Source of the DNA: an archaeon
GTDB taxonomy: Archaea; Altiarchaeota; Altiarchaeia; JAFGQM01
Length of the DNA: 31,272 nucleotides
Assembly (NCBI GenBank): GCA_029932835.1
Contig: JAOZPI010000001.1
Location: forward strand, 13,495-44,766
Direction of reading: 5' to 3'
A program made the position numbers and the translations under genes. Below the pieces are notes generated by a model. The model had not been told where the DNA came from and searched no databases. It saw only the letters and a program-made list of their open reading frames with translations. The stretch's first letter is position 1. Every line of letters starts with the position of its first letter. Of this stretch, positions 25,505 through 31,272 are shown piece by piece.

Positions 25505-26205
25505 TTCTTGCTCCCCTCTTTCTCTTCTGTCCCTCTGTTCAATTCTTGTTTTTTTATACTCAAAAACATTTCTAGGAGTTCTTGAGGAGAGAAGTCGCAG
25601 ACTCTCTTGCCTCCGAGGCGCTTTCTCCTCTTCTGAAACATTAGGTTCAGGAAGTGGATAAAATGTGGTGGGGAGGGACGAAACATGTCAAGTACCACTA
25701 TTCTTGAATCTACGCGCGGATGGGGCTTAAACGCGCTCCTTGGGACTCTGTCCGATAGATGCACACTACAGGATGCTTGGGTATAGGCTGAGATGGCTCG
25801 GTATCTCTTGTCTCCCGGAGGGGCCGCAAGCTTTTGTGCAAATTCTTCTTGGAGGAGGAGAACCGCCCTCTCAAACCCATGCTCTATCAGCTGAATGACA
25901 AAAGGCCGGGATATGAGATACGGGAGATTTGAAACACACTTGTTGAAAGCTGGAAGGTCTATTTGGAGGATATCACCGTGGATAATATGCACAGCATTGT
26001 TCCCAGAGAACCTATCAAGAAGTGTCTGAGCCAGATCTTGATCCTTTTCAACCGTTGTAACTTCTGCTCGTTTGGATATTTCATAAGTGAGGTCCCCAAG
26101 CCCTCCCCCCACTTCCAGCACTATATCAGTAGGCCTTATATCAGCTAGTTCTATCATCCTGGCCAAAATTGCCTGGTCCTTTATGAAATGTTGCCCTAGC
26201 TTCAT
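25495..26205 (-). CDS. ksgA: 16S rRNA dimethyladenosine transferase KsgA/Dim1
   Basis: KsgA dimethylates two adjacent adenines in the 3' terminal hairpin (helix 45) of 16S rRNA with S-adenosylmethionine. The 236-residue protein starts at the ATG at 26205, which has a TAGGA upstream; a TTG at 26223 gives six extra residues. Visible are KLGQHFIKDQ, the SAM-binding LEVGGGLGDLT, and the catalytic NLPYLIS motif, followed by the small C-terminal helical domain. Its stop overlaps the start of the YrdC gene. A shared A/T-rich box lies between it and the divergent PadR gene. Confidence 0.93.
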   Translation of the reverse strand: MKLGQHFIKDQAILARMIELADIRPTDIVLEVGGGLGDLTYEISKRAEVTTVEKDQDLAQTLLDRFSGNNAVHIIHGDILQIDLPAFNKCVSNLPYLISRPFVIQLIEHGFERAVLLLQEEFAQKLAAPPGDKRYRAISAYTQASCSVHLSDRVPRSAFKPHPRVDSRIVVLDMFRPSPPHFIHFLNLMFQKRRKRLGGKRVCDFSPQELLEMFLSIKKQELNRGTEEKEGSKKWR

Positions 26206-26231
26206 GGCGTTTCCTACAGCCAAAACAGGTT

Positions 26232-26243
26232 GTCTATTTATTG
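26232..26243. promoter_or_regulatory. Shared A/T-rich box between ksgA and padR
   Basis: TCTATTTATTGC (plus strand) lies about 29 bases before the PadR ATG. Read on the minus strand it lies about 33 bases before the ksgA ATG. It could act as a TATA element for both divergent genes. A PadR protein commonly represses its own promoter, so ksgA might also be affected, but no palindromic operator was recognised. Confidence 0.4.
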
Positions 26244-26266
26244 CAGTAACAAATAATAATGGCGGA

Positions 26267-26569
26267 ATGCTCTCAGAACGCCTGGAAAAGAAGATAACCA
26301 GAGAGAACCTTTGGATCTACATATTGTCCCTCCTGAAGGAGAAGCCAAGGTACGGATATGAACTAAGAGGTGCTATCAGAAAGAGATTTGGGTTTCTGCC
26401 AGGAAATGTTACCGCTTATCGTGTTCTCTACTCCCTCAAGAGGCATGGATTTGTTCGCGTAGTGGAAAGCCCAAAGGAAAAGAGGAAGTATTATGAGATT
26501 ACTGAGCAAGGAAGAAGGGAGATGAAGAGAGCCAAGGAAGTGATAAAAACCCTGCTCTCAAGGATGTAG
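26267..26569 (+). CDS. PadR family transcriptional regulator
   Basis: This 100-residue protein is a minimal PadR-type winged-helix regulator. It has 'TRENLWIYILSLL' (from about residue 10), 'PRYGYELRGAIRKRF', the recognition region 'TAYRVLYSLKRHGFV' and the wing 'KRKYYEITEQGRREM'. It lacks the long C-terminal dimerisation helix bundle of some PadR proteins, so dimerisation would rely on the short end helix. The ATG at 26267 is used, since the upstream frame has no family sequence. It is divergent from ksgA, and its target is unknown. Confidence 0.88.
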   Translation: MLSERLEKKITRENLWIYILSLLKEKPRYGYELRGAIRKRFGFLPGNVTAYRVLYSLKRHGFVRVVESPKEKRKYYEITEQGRREMKRAKEVIKTLLSRM

Positions 26570-26603
26570 AAGTTTTGGGCCTCCCAGCGTTAATCTTCTT
26601 GTT

Positions 26604-27275
26604 TTACCTCCCCCCGCTCGATCTGGCAGTACTCCGGAGGCTGTATCTCCTTTGGACCTTGTCCAAGAGAACCCTGGCCTTCAGGAGAGAAGGAGGCACC
26701 CTATAAACAGCTTTGCACCTTCCTTCTTGTATATTCTGTAGGATTTCTCCCGGTGTATTCCCATCAACCTCAGTCGCAACGCTGCCAATATCACCCAGCG
26801 CATGAGCATCACTCCCCCCCACGAGCGGCTTTCCATGCCTCCTCGCCATGTCTCTAGCCTTCCTGTTGCCATAGAGGCAATGGCCATTGATTTCAATCGC
26901 GTCAAACTCAAGCCTCCAGGATAGATCACCAACACCACTCCTAAACTTGTCGTATGGGTGCGCAGCTATTGCCAAGCCGCCCGCTCGATGAATCTTCTCT
27001 ATGGTTTCCTCTGCAGTTAGATCCCTCTCTACGAGCTCCTTCAGGCCCAGACCCACGATGTGGCCATCGGATGAACTAATCTCAACGCTTGGGATTACCA
27101 CCAGCCCATGGGTCGAATATCGAGAAACTGCCTCAAGAGAACCCCGAATTTGATTGTGATCGCTGATTGCCACACCGCCCAAACCAACCCTCCTTGCCAC
27201 ATCCAGTATATCTGGTATCTCCGAGGTTGACTCCCCTGTGGAATATTTTGAGTGGATGTGGTGATCAAAAAGCAT
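26604..27275 (-). CDS. PHP domain metal-dependent phosphoesterase
   Basis: This 223-residue protein has the PHP fold's metal ligands: D4-H5-H6-I7-H8 at the N-terminus, ISDHN, PSVEISS, AAHPYDKF, EINGHC and GGSDAHALGDIG. The family hydrolyses phosphate esters, and members include 3',5'-nucleotide bisphosphate phosphatases and histidinol phosphatases; the substrate here is unassigned. A palindromic TTTTAAAA at 27295-27302 lies about 24 bases before the ATG, fitting a leaderless transcript. The gene follows the large pilin-like gene on the same strand but probably has its own promoter. Confidence 0.88.
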   Translation of the reverse strand: MLFDHHIHSKYSTGESTSEIPDILDVARRVGLGGVAISDHNQIRGSLEAVSRYSTHGLVVIPSVEISSSDGHIVGLGLKELVERDLTAEETIEKIHRAGGLAIAAHPYDKFRSGVGDLSWRLEFDAIEINGHCLYGNRKARDMARRHGKPLVGGSDAHALGDIGSVATEVDGNTPGEILQNIQEGRCKAVYRVPPSLLKARVLLDKVQRRYSLRSTARSSGGR

Positions 27276-27294
27276 GTTAAGTTTTCTTGTTTGG

Positions 27295-27302
27295 TTTTAA
27301 AA
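27295..27302 (-). promoter_or_regulatory. TATA box for the PHP gene (leaderless)
   Basis: TTTTAAAA is centred about 24 bases before the ATG at 27275, and no ribosome binding site is seen. The box lies in the spacer just after the stop of the preceding large gene. Confidence 0.5.
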
Positions 27303-27309
27303 GAGAGGG

Positions 27310-29172
27310 TTATGAGTGGCTGAGGGGAAGATTTAGGATCTTTACCTCGACTTGTTGTTGGCCCCCACCACAATTACAAAAGAGCTTTCCAGCCCCACCA
27401 CCCCAGGGAGTATCAGGGAACATTGCCTTGCAGAAGGTGTCCACTGTGTCAGGGTTGACTGTTCCCCCACACCAAGAGGCACAGAGATCATTAGCCCGAT
27501 TGATGCAGTTTGCCCTTACACCGTTCCAATTTACGTTTATATCAATCCGCGGCCTTCCCTCCCTCTCCCTTTTGCACTGGTCTGAAGACGAAACACCAGA
27601 GGTAAAACAAGGGATTGGCATCCCCCCCTTTCCATATTTACCATAAAGGTTCTGATAGGCAGCCCTCAGGTTCTCATCTACAATTCCCTTTATGGTGCTC
27701 CCCTTGTCCTGCCATTTTCTGTGATTATCTGAAAAGGCTGTCCCTATGCGGATCTGTAGGTTCTCCAACAGCCGCATGGTGTTGTCCTTGTATCTCTCCA
27801 TGTCCTCCCCTGTATTGCATGTCAATTTGTGATCCTTCACTCGCTTGACGTCCACATTTGGGTGCTGATCCATAAATCGGAAGGTTGTTTTGTCATATCC
27901 CCTCACCTGATACTTGGGATTGTCGTCACTAACTGCCGCTCTTATGATAAGTGACTTTGGCTTACCCTCCCACTTCTTACATATCGGATAAACAGAATCC
28001 GCATCTGCGTAGTAATCAATGCAGACATCACCGAGAGGCTGGAGAATTTGCACCATAGTGGCTCTGAAGTTCTGAGGACATTGTGCAGAGTTGCAAGTCA
28101 GACTGAAGAGATCGTCTCTCCCTAGGGTGTAGAATGGGTTTGTTCCGCCCTTTGGAGGCTCTGTGCCCTCACAGGAGGAGGAACCAAGAAGAATGGAAGT
28201 CCTAAATGGGAGACAATTTCTACGATCACCGACATGATCCTCAACACAGGAAATCTCAAAGTGGTTGATATCATATTCCTCCTCCGGCTCAATAGAGATC
28301 TCGTCTAGATGGAGCCCCAAGAGTTGCATCTCCGAAATTCGCTGATTTACGACCCTCTTGATCTCGTTTGGAAACCAATTGTGCATAAGCCCTTCCCAGT
28401 TAGAGATTAAACCCTCTATGGGTGTATGCTCCTCTGCGTCTATAGGCGTGTTTTTCACCTTGTCTATGCGCGTCCACCTTAGGGTTTCCCACGTGGCGAC
28501 AGGCTCCTCTATCTCACTTGTGCCCATATCCAAGGCTCCCTTAACAAAGCTAATAACCATCCTCGCCACTTCGTATAGCTCTGGAAGGCGGATATTTATG
28601 CGATAATATCGTCCAAGTATGTCCACCACCACCTCACCCTCCGGATCTTGACTCTTGCACGTTACCATCTGCCCATACGAGAAGCCTCTCACAAGAAATC
28701 CACTCTCATCCGGGGACTTTTCCAGGGTCAAACCAGAGAGGCTTTCTCCAACTGCAGAGGGGGATGCACATTGTTTGATGCCCGGCATCTCGCTATAAGC
28801 CTTATCGTACGCTTTTATGTCCAGCCCCAACATCTTTCCCAGTTTGTCTAAGTAGGTCGTTATTAGTGCTTCCCTCAGCTTTGTTCCCCATCCACTATCG
28901 GAAGAGGAAGTCGAAGGCATATCAAAGGTGCCGCTGTTAAGGAAATCCTCTGTGATCTGTTCCAATTTTTCTTGTAAGAAAACATTATAGCTATCAGCGA
29001 TAATAGCCTGTGCTATGAACTGCAGGGAGCTGTAATCTTCAGAACCCCTTGCAACATTAATCCGTGCATTATTCTCTGTAGTTATGGTGGCAACTATTAG
29101 GGCACTTATAAGGAAGATCAGAGTTCCAACAAGGGGGGAGGAAACATAAAAACCCTTTTTTCCGAGGGGCAT
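27310..29172 (-). CDS. Large Cys-rich pilin-like / class III signal-anchored surface protein
   Basis: The protein has 620 residues from the ATG at 29172. This start is preferred because it gives a short basic N-terminus (MPLGKKG) directly before FYVSSPLVG and a hydrophobic helix (about 13-31), like a class III prepilin with possible cleavage after G7. A frame to 29217 adds 15 residues. The predicted exterior domain carries about 18 cysteines, an N-terminal helical region and a C-terminal CNCGGG segment. No known domain is recognised. It is much larger than the pilins at 3086-5924 and may be a tip adhesin or a minor pilin carrying an adhesive domain, which is inference. The coding region contains no assembly gene nearby. 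Confidence 0.6.
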   Translation of the reverse strand: MPLGKKGFYVSSPLVGTLIFLISALIVATITTENNARINVARGSEDYSSLQFIAQAIIADSYNVFLQEKLEQITEDFLNSGTFDMPSTSSSDSGWGTKLREALITTYLDKLGKMLGLDIKAYDKAYSEMPGIKQCASPSAVGESLSGLTLEKSPDESGFLVRGFSYGQMVTCKSQDPEGEVVVDILGRYYRINIRLPELYEVARMVISFVKGALDMGTSEIEEPVATWETLRWTRIDKVKNTPIDAEEHTPIEGLISNWEGLMHNWFPNEIKRVVNQRISEMQLLGLHLDEISIEPEEEYDINHFEISCVEDHVGDRRNCLPFRTSILLGSSSCEGTEPPKGGTNPFYTLGRDDLFSLTCNSAQCPQNFRATMVQILQPLGDVCIDYYADADSVYPICKKWEGKPKSLIIRAAVSDDNPKYQVRGYDKTTFRFMDQHPNVDVKRVKDHKLTCNTGEDMERYKDNTMRLLENLQIRIGTAFSDNHRKWQDKGSTIKGIVDENLRAAYQNLYGKYGKGGMPIPCFTSGVSSSDQCKREREGRPRIDINVNWNGVRANCINRANDLCASWCGGTVNPDTVDTFCKAMFPDTPWGGGAGKLFCNCGGGQQQVEVKILNLPLSHS

Positions 29173-29260
29173 GATGATTATATCAGCTGGAATAAGAAAA
29201 ATAGGAGGAAAGGGCATAAACAGGGCGAAGCGAGAACAATTTAGTAGCCTGATCAGGGCT

Positions 29261-29548
29261 TTATTTAGCCTGTCCAGACCCCTTTATATCCAAAATTTTC
29301 ATAAGGAGGAGGAAGGCAGAAAGAGAGGAAGAGACTGTGACTGAGAAAATGAGGGGGAGGTCCCCTATGATCACACCATAGAGCAGCCATAAGAACAACC
29401 CTGAGAACATTACGAGCAGGTAAGCAAGTGAAAACTCGTCCATTCTCCTAGTTTTGTAGCTCTTTATAACCTGGGGAAACATGCTGAGCGCAGTAAGTGC
29501 TCCCGCGAGGTATCCAACCAGCCGTGGATCAATTATGTTGGGGTCCAT
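29261..29548 (-). CDS. SemiSWEET-like PQ-loop transporter
   Basis: This 95-residue protein has three predicted helices (about 10-28, 40-60 and 65-88). The PQ motif in LSMFPQVIKSYKTRR is followed by 'MDEFSLAYLL'. This is the half-size form of SWEET sugar transporters, which works as a dimer and moves mono- or disaccharides down a gradient. The substrate is not known. The gene begins 27 bases downstream of the initiator tRNA on the same strand, so the two may share a transcript. Confidence 0.85.
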   Translation of the reverse strand: MDPNIIDPRLVGYLAGALTALSMFPQVIKSYKTRRMDEFSLAYLLVMFSGLFLWLLYGVIIGDLPLIFSVTVSSSLSAFLLLMKILDIKGSGQAK

Positions 29549-29575
29549 TATGTTGCATATGGGCAGGGTATTGAG

Positions 29576-29680
29576 TAGCGGGGGCTGGATTTGAACCAGC
29601 GACCTTCGGGTATCTCACTCATAACATAGGAGGCGGATCGTTATGAGCCCGACGAGCACTCCTGGCTGCTCAACCCCGCT
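29576..29680 (-). tRNA. Initiator tRNA-Met (CAT) with an intron
   Basis: On the minus strand the gene starts AGCGGGG and ends CCCCGCT plus discriminator A, giving a 7-bp acceptor stem with an A1-U72 pair. The anticodon stem TCGGG/CCCGA has three consecutive G-C pairs next to loop CTCATAA, which together with A1-U72 marks an archaeal initiator. The T arm is GCTGG, loop TTCAAAT, CCAGC. The mature length is 75 bases after removal of a 30-base intron. CCA is not encoded. It follows the Cas4-like gene by 12 bases. Confidence 0.96.
29612..29641 (-). other. tRNA intron (bulge-helix-bulge), 30 bases
   Basis: The intron interrupts the anticodon loop between positions 37 and 38. It contains GTTATGAG, the exact complement of CTCATAAC at the exon boundary, so the precursor can form the helix of a bulge-helix-bulge splice site cut by the archaeal tRNA endonuclease. 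RtcB, encoded at 16925-18379, would join the exons. Confidence 0.9.
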
Positions 29681-29692
29681 AGAAACATCCGC

Positions 29693-30493
29693 CTATATTT
29701 GGAAGCATAGCTCATAAAAACGGCAATTTGAGCACTTTTTTCCATTTCCGTCTTGGCATATTTCTGGCGGATCCGCCATAGCGAGTATCTCCTTGGTGGT
29801 CTCTATCTGTCTTCTAACAGAGTCTCTGAGTTCATCATCCACCTTTAGCTTCCGTCTCTCCCCCACTCTCGTGTATTCAACAATTGCCTCTTCAACAGTT
29901 GTCCCAAAGGTCTCTTCAAACAACATAGCATAAGCCCCAACCTGCAGTTGGTCTTCTCTCCAGATCCCTCTTCCTACCGCTCCTGTCTTTATCTCAACAG
30001 GGATGTACCTACCATCTCTAAACTCCACCTTGTCCACACGCCCCTTCAGATCCAGCTTGCGACTCTCCACATCTACTTCCACCCCCCAAGGAGAAAACAA
30101 AGAAGCCAGACTGCGACCCATAAGTCCAGTATCCCGCGCTTTTTTGTATATTTCAGAAGCCAAATAGTTTAGCTCAATAAATATATCGCTCCTCGCTCTC
30201 CTCGCCATCCAGTCTCTTACTACCTCTCCATCAACCACTCGTGGAGCAGTTCTAAGGATTTCATCTGTAGCTCTCAAGAGGGCAGCCTTTATCTCTCCTA
30301 GATCTGACAACTGCTTGGTGTCTAGATCCTTCACAACATCCGGATATGTAAGATTTAGCTTCCTTTTTAGGCTATGAGAAAAGAGACCATAGACTATCTG
30401 AGGGGTTGGTCTGGCCTTAATATGCATGACATCCTCTAGATAGAGCTGACGAGGACAGAAGGCGGACTTTCTAAGCTGAGAAACGGTTAACAT
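29693..30493 (-). CDS. Cas4-like RecB-family nuclease with iron-sulphur cluster
   Basis: This 266-residue protein has the Cas4 layout. C13 in SAFCPRQLYLE is followed by motif I histidine (about H40). The PD-(D/E)XK core is visible as GRVDKVEF and YIPVEIKTG, with a QxxxY motif in QLQVGAYAM. The C-terminal cysteine set is C254-x2-C257-x5-C263. Together with C13 this forms the four-cysteine 4Fe-4S site. Cas4 proteins are 5'-3' exonucleases that trim and orient prespacers in CRISPR adaptation. No Cas1, Cas2 or CRISPR array is in the window, so this may be a stand-alone Cas4-like repair nuclease. Its promoter region holds a TATA box and a direct repeat. Confidence 0.88.
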   Translation of the reverse strand: MLTVSQLRKSAFCPRQLYLEDVMHIKARPTPQIVYGLFSHSLKRKLNLTYPDVVKDLDTKQLSDLGEIKAALLRATDEILRTAPRVVDGEVVRDWMARRARSDIFIELNYLASEIYKKARDTGLMGRSLASLFSPWGVEVDVESRKLDLKGRVDKVEFRDGRYIPVEIKTGAVGRGIWREDQLQVGAYAMLFEETFGTTVEEAIVEYTRVGERRKLKVDDELRDSVRRQIETTKEILAMADPPEICQDGNGKKCSNCRFYELCFQI

Positions 30494-30532
30494 GGGTTTG
30501 TTCCAGTTGTTTATTATGTATTAGCAGTATAT

Positions 30533-30569
30533 GTCAACAAACAGGTCAACAGCGTGTGTATTTATAAAT
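30533..30569 (-). promoter_or_regulatory. Promoter and direct-repeat operator candidate before the Cas4-like gene
   Basis: On the minus strand ATTTATAAAT (30560-30569) is a TATA candidate, with a predicted start site near 30540. GTCAACA (plus-strand reading) occurs at 30533-30539 and 30545-30551, a direct repeat with a 12-base period that overlaps the predicted start site. This would fit a repressor site, but no regulator is identified. The remaining bases to 30660 show no gene. Confidence 0.4.
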
Positions 30570-30660
30570 TTGCGTATGAAGGCATAGATATTTGCACCAG
30601 AGTAAAGAAAAAGGGTAGTAGTGGGGGACCACAATAAGCGAAGAAGTTTCTATAGGAGGG

Positions 30661-30675
30661 TTTTTCTATAATAAC
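30661..30675 (+). promoter_or_regulatory. TATA box for the SRP RNA gene
   Basis: TTTTTCTATAATAAC lies about 20-25 bases upstream of the predicted 5' end of the SRP RNA at 30690, the normal archaeal spacing. Confidence 0.55.
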
Positions 30676-30689
30676 TCTCAATAAGTAAT

Positions 30690-30955
30690 AGCGGGCTAGG
30701 CCGGGGGGGTAGGGGTCCCCTCTTTCCTGAAATCCTCTACAGGGAGCCGAAACCAAGGGGCGGAGTTTTTCTCTTTAGAGATGGCCAGTTTGCCTCTGTG
30801 CAGATCCCTCGTCCCTTGGGGGCTTGTATGGCCCGAAACGGGTCAGGCCTTGACGGGAGCAGCCCTAAGGGTCATGCAAGTCGTCTAAGGAATCGCGAGG
30901 GGGAGCATGCAAATTGGTCTATCTAGGGAGAGAACTCCCACCCAAGGAGCCCGCT
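30690..30955 (+). ncRNA. ffs: Signal recognition particle RNA (archaeal 7S RNA)
   Basis: The 5' end GCGGGCTAGGCCGGGGGGG and following GGGGTCCCC match the archaeal SRP RNA Alu-domain start. Terminal helix 1 pairs AGCGGGCT (30690-30697) with AGCCCGCT (30948-30955). Helix 8 is plain at 30838-30865, where CGGGTCAGG and GGGAGCAGCC are the two sides of the SRP54-binding loops. Helix 8's apical loop is not the usual GGAA. The length of 266 bases is a little short for the class. A T run at 30955-30959 probably ends the transcript. Confidence 0.93.
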
Positions 30956-30959
30956 TTTT
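30955..30959 (+). terminator. T-run terminator after SRP RNA
   Basis: Five T residues directly follow helix 1 of the SRP RNA, as expected for archaeal termination. Confidence 0.5.
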
Positions 30960-30987
30960 ATTTACCTTACGGCCTTTATCCTGATTA

Positions 30988-31094
30988 TTTTTAATACAAC
31001 TAGTCAGTTTTTAATATAATGAGGCAGTAATGAGTCAGTTTTTAATACAATGCGCTCTAATTTAGCATAAACAACTTAGCCTATCATAAACAAC
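30988..31094. repeat. AT-rich short direct repeats downstream of SRP RNA
   Basis: Two near-identical 20-mers with sequence AGTCAGTTTTTAATAYAATG lie at 31002-31021 and 31033-31052. A partial third copy of the TTTTTAATACAA core lies at 30988-30999. Then CATAAACAAC occurs at 31066-31075 and 31085-31094. No gene is seen. The TTTTTAATA cores resemble archaeal TATA elements reading towards the hairpin array that follows. Confidence 0.7.
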
Positions 31095-31127
31095 CACAAC
31101 ATACAGGCAACATCAGAGAGGCCTCCA

Positions 31128-31272
31128 CCGAGGTCTGTGCTGACTGGAGATACAAGAACTCCAGCCGTCAGCTACCCTCGGCTAACACAGGCTAAAGAAC
31201 TCCGCGCCGAGGTCTGGGCTGACTGGAGATACAAGAACTCCAGCCGTCAGCTACCCTCGGCTAACACAGGCT
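31128..31272. repeat. Tandem array of a 79-base hairpin-forming unit (continues past the window)
   Basis: A 66-base block at 31128-31193 recurs at 31207-31272 with one difference (T31138 versus G31217), separated by 13 bases, giving a 79-base period. Each unit forms CCGAGG/CCTCGG as an outer stem. An inner stem of CTGA/TCAG and CTGGAG/CTCCAG has a three-base bulge and a nine-base loop. In unit 1 TCTGTG (31134-31139) can also pair with CACAGG downstream of the outer stem (31186-31191), forming a pseudoknot; G31139 is then shared with the inner stem. The second copy is cut by the window edge. Confidence 0.85.

Noticed and set aside
30562..30756. 64-codon minus-strand frame over the SRP RNA start
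   Set aside because: It overlaps the highly conserved 5' end of the SRP RNA on the opposite strand and shows no protein features.
31128..31272. CRISPR array
   Set aside because: The repeated block is 66 bases with only a 13-base linker and strong internal hairpins; unique spacers of about 30-40 bases are absent.
31128..31272. Integron attC-like site
   Set aside because: GCTAAC is present, but the complementary GTTRRRY core is missing from the unit and no integrase gene is nearby.

Overview
The window is archaeal chromosomal DNA. Evidence: an acidic ribosomal stalk protein P1/L12, an archaeal-type SRP RNA, replication factor C large subunit, archaeal DnaG, the archaeal phosphoglycerate mutase ApgM, RtcB with archease, class III (archaellin/pilin type) signal peptides, TATA boxes placed for leaderless or short-leader transcripts, and an initiator tRNA-Met with an archaeal bulge-helix-bulge intron. 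The exact lineage cannot be fixed from this sequence. The many small class III pilin-like proteins and the compact, mostly single-copy gene content would fit a DPANN or euryarchaeal genome, but that is inference.

Layout. 1-357: end of a ribosomal stalk operon (a possible upstream gene end, then L12/P1). 468-5924 (+): a type IV pilus-like assembly cluster, made of a small membrane protein, a double-GspF TadC/FlaJ-like membrane platform and six small membrane-anchored pilin-like proteins. A seventh, very large Cys-rich pilin-like protein lies far away at 27310-29172 (-). No assembly ATPase or prepilin peptidase is in the window. 6004-7512 (-): an unrecognised membrane/coiled-coil/zinc-ribbon protein. 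7609-8094 (+): a UPF0201 RNA-binding-like protein. 8129-21983 (-): a long run of housekeeping genes, probably several transcription units. In transcription order these are DUF167, dnaG, Lon-like ATPase, archease, rtcB; then thrC, apgM, rfcL; then a TM-helix channel-like protein and a COG1325 protein; then a KaiC-like ATPase, a sugar nucleotidyltransferase and GlyRS.

22318-23460 (+) is an M20 metallopeptidase. 23501-26205 (-) holds ksgA, a Sua5/YrdC protein and a GCS2-type ligase, divergent from a PadR regulator. 26604-30493 (-) holds a PHP phosphoesterase, the large pilin-like protein, a SemiSWEET, the intron-containing initiator tRNA and a Cas4-like nuclease without any visible CRISPR. 30690-30955 (+) is the SRP RNA. 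The window ends in AT-rich short direct repeats followed by a tandem array of a 79-base unit that folds into a compact hairpin, possibly a pseudoknot. That array is the most unusual thing here.

Functional links: RtcB and archease form the ligation machinery for spliced archaeal tRNAs, and an intron-containing tRNA lies in the same window. KsgA, GlyRS, Sua5/YrdC, L12, the SRP RNA and the two 'KQAA' RNA-binding families belong to translation and RNA metabolism. RFC-L supports replication, and archaeal DnaG is linked to the exosome. The pilin genes and the TadC-like platform indicate an extracellular filament or pseudopilus.
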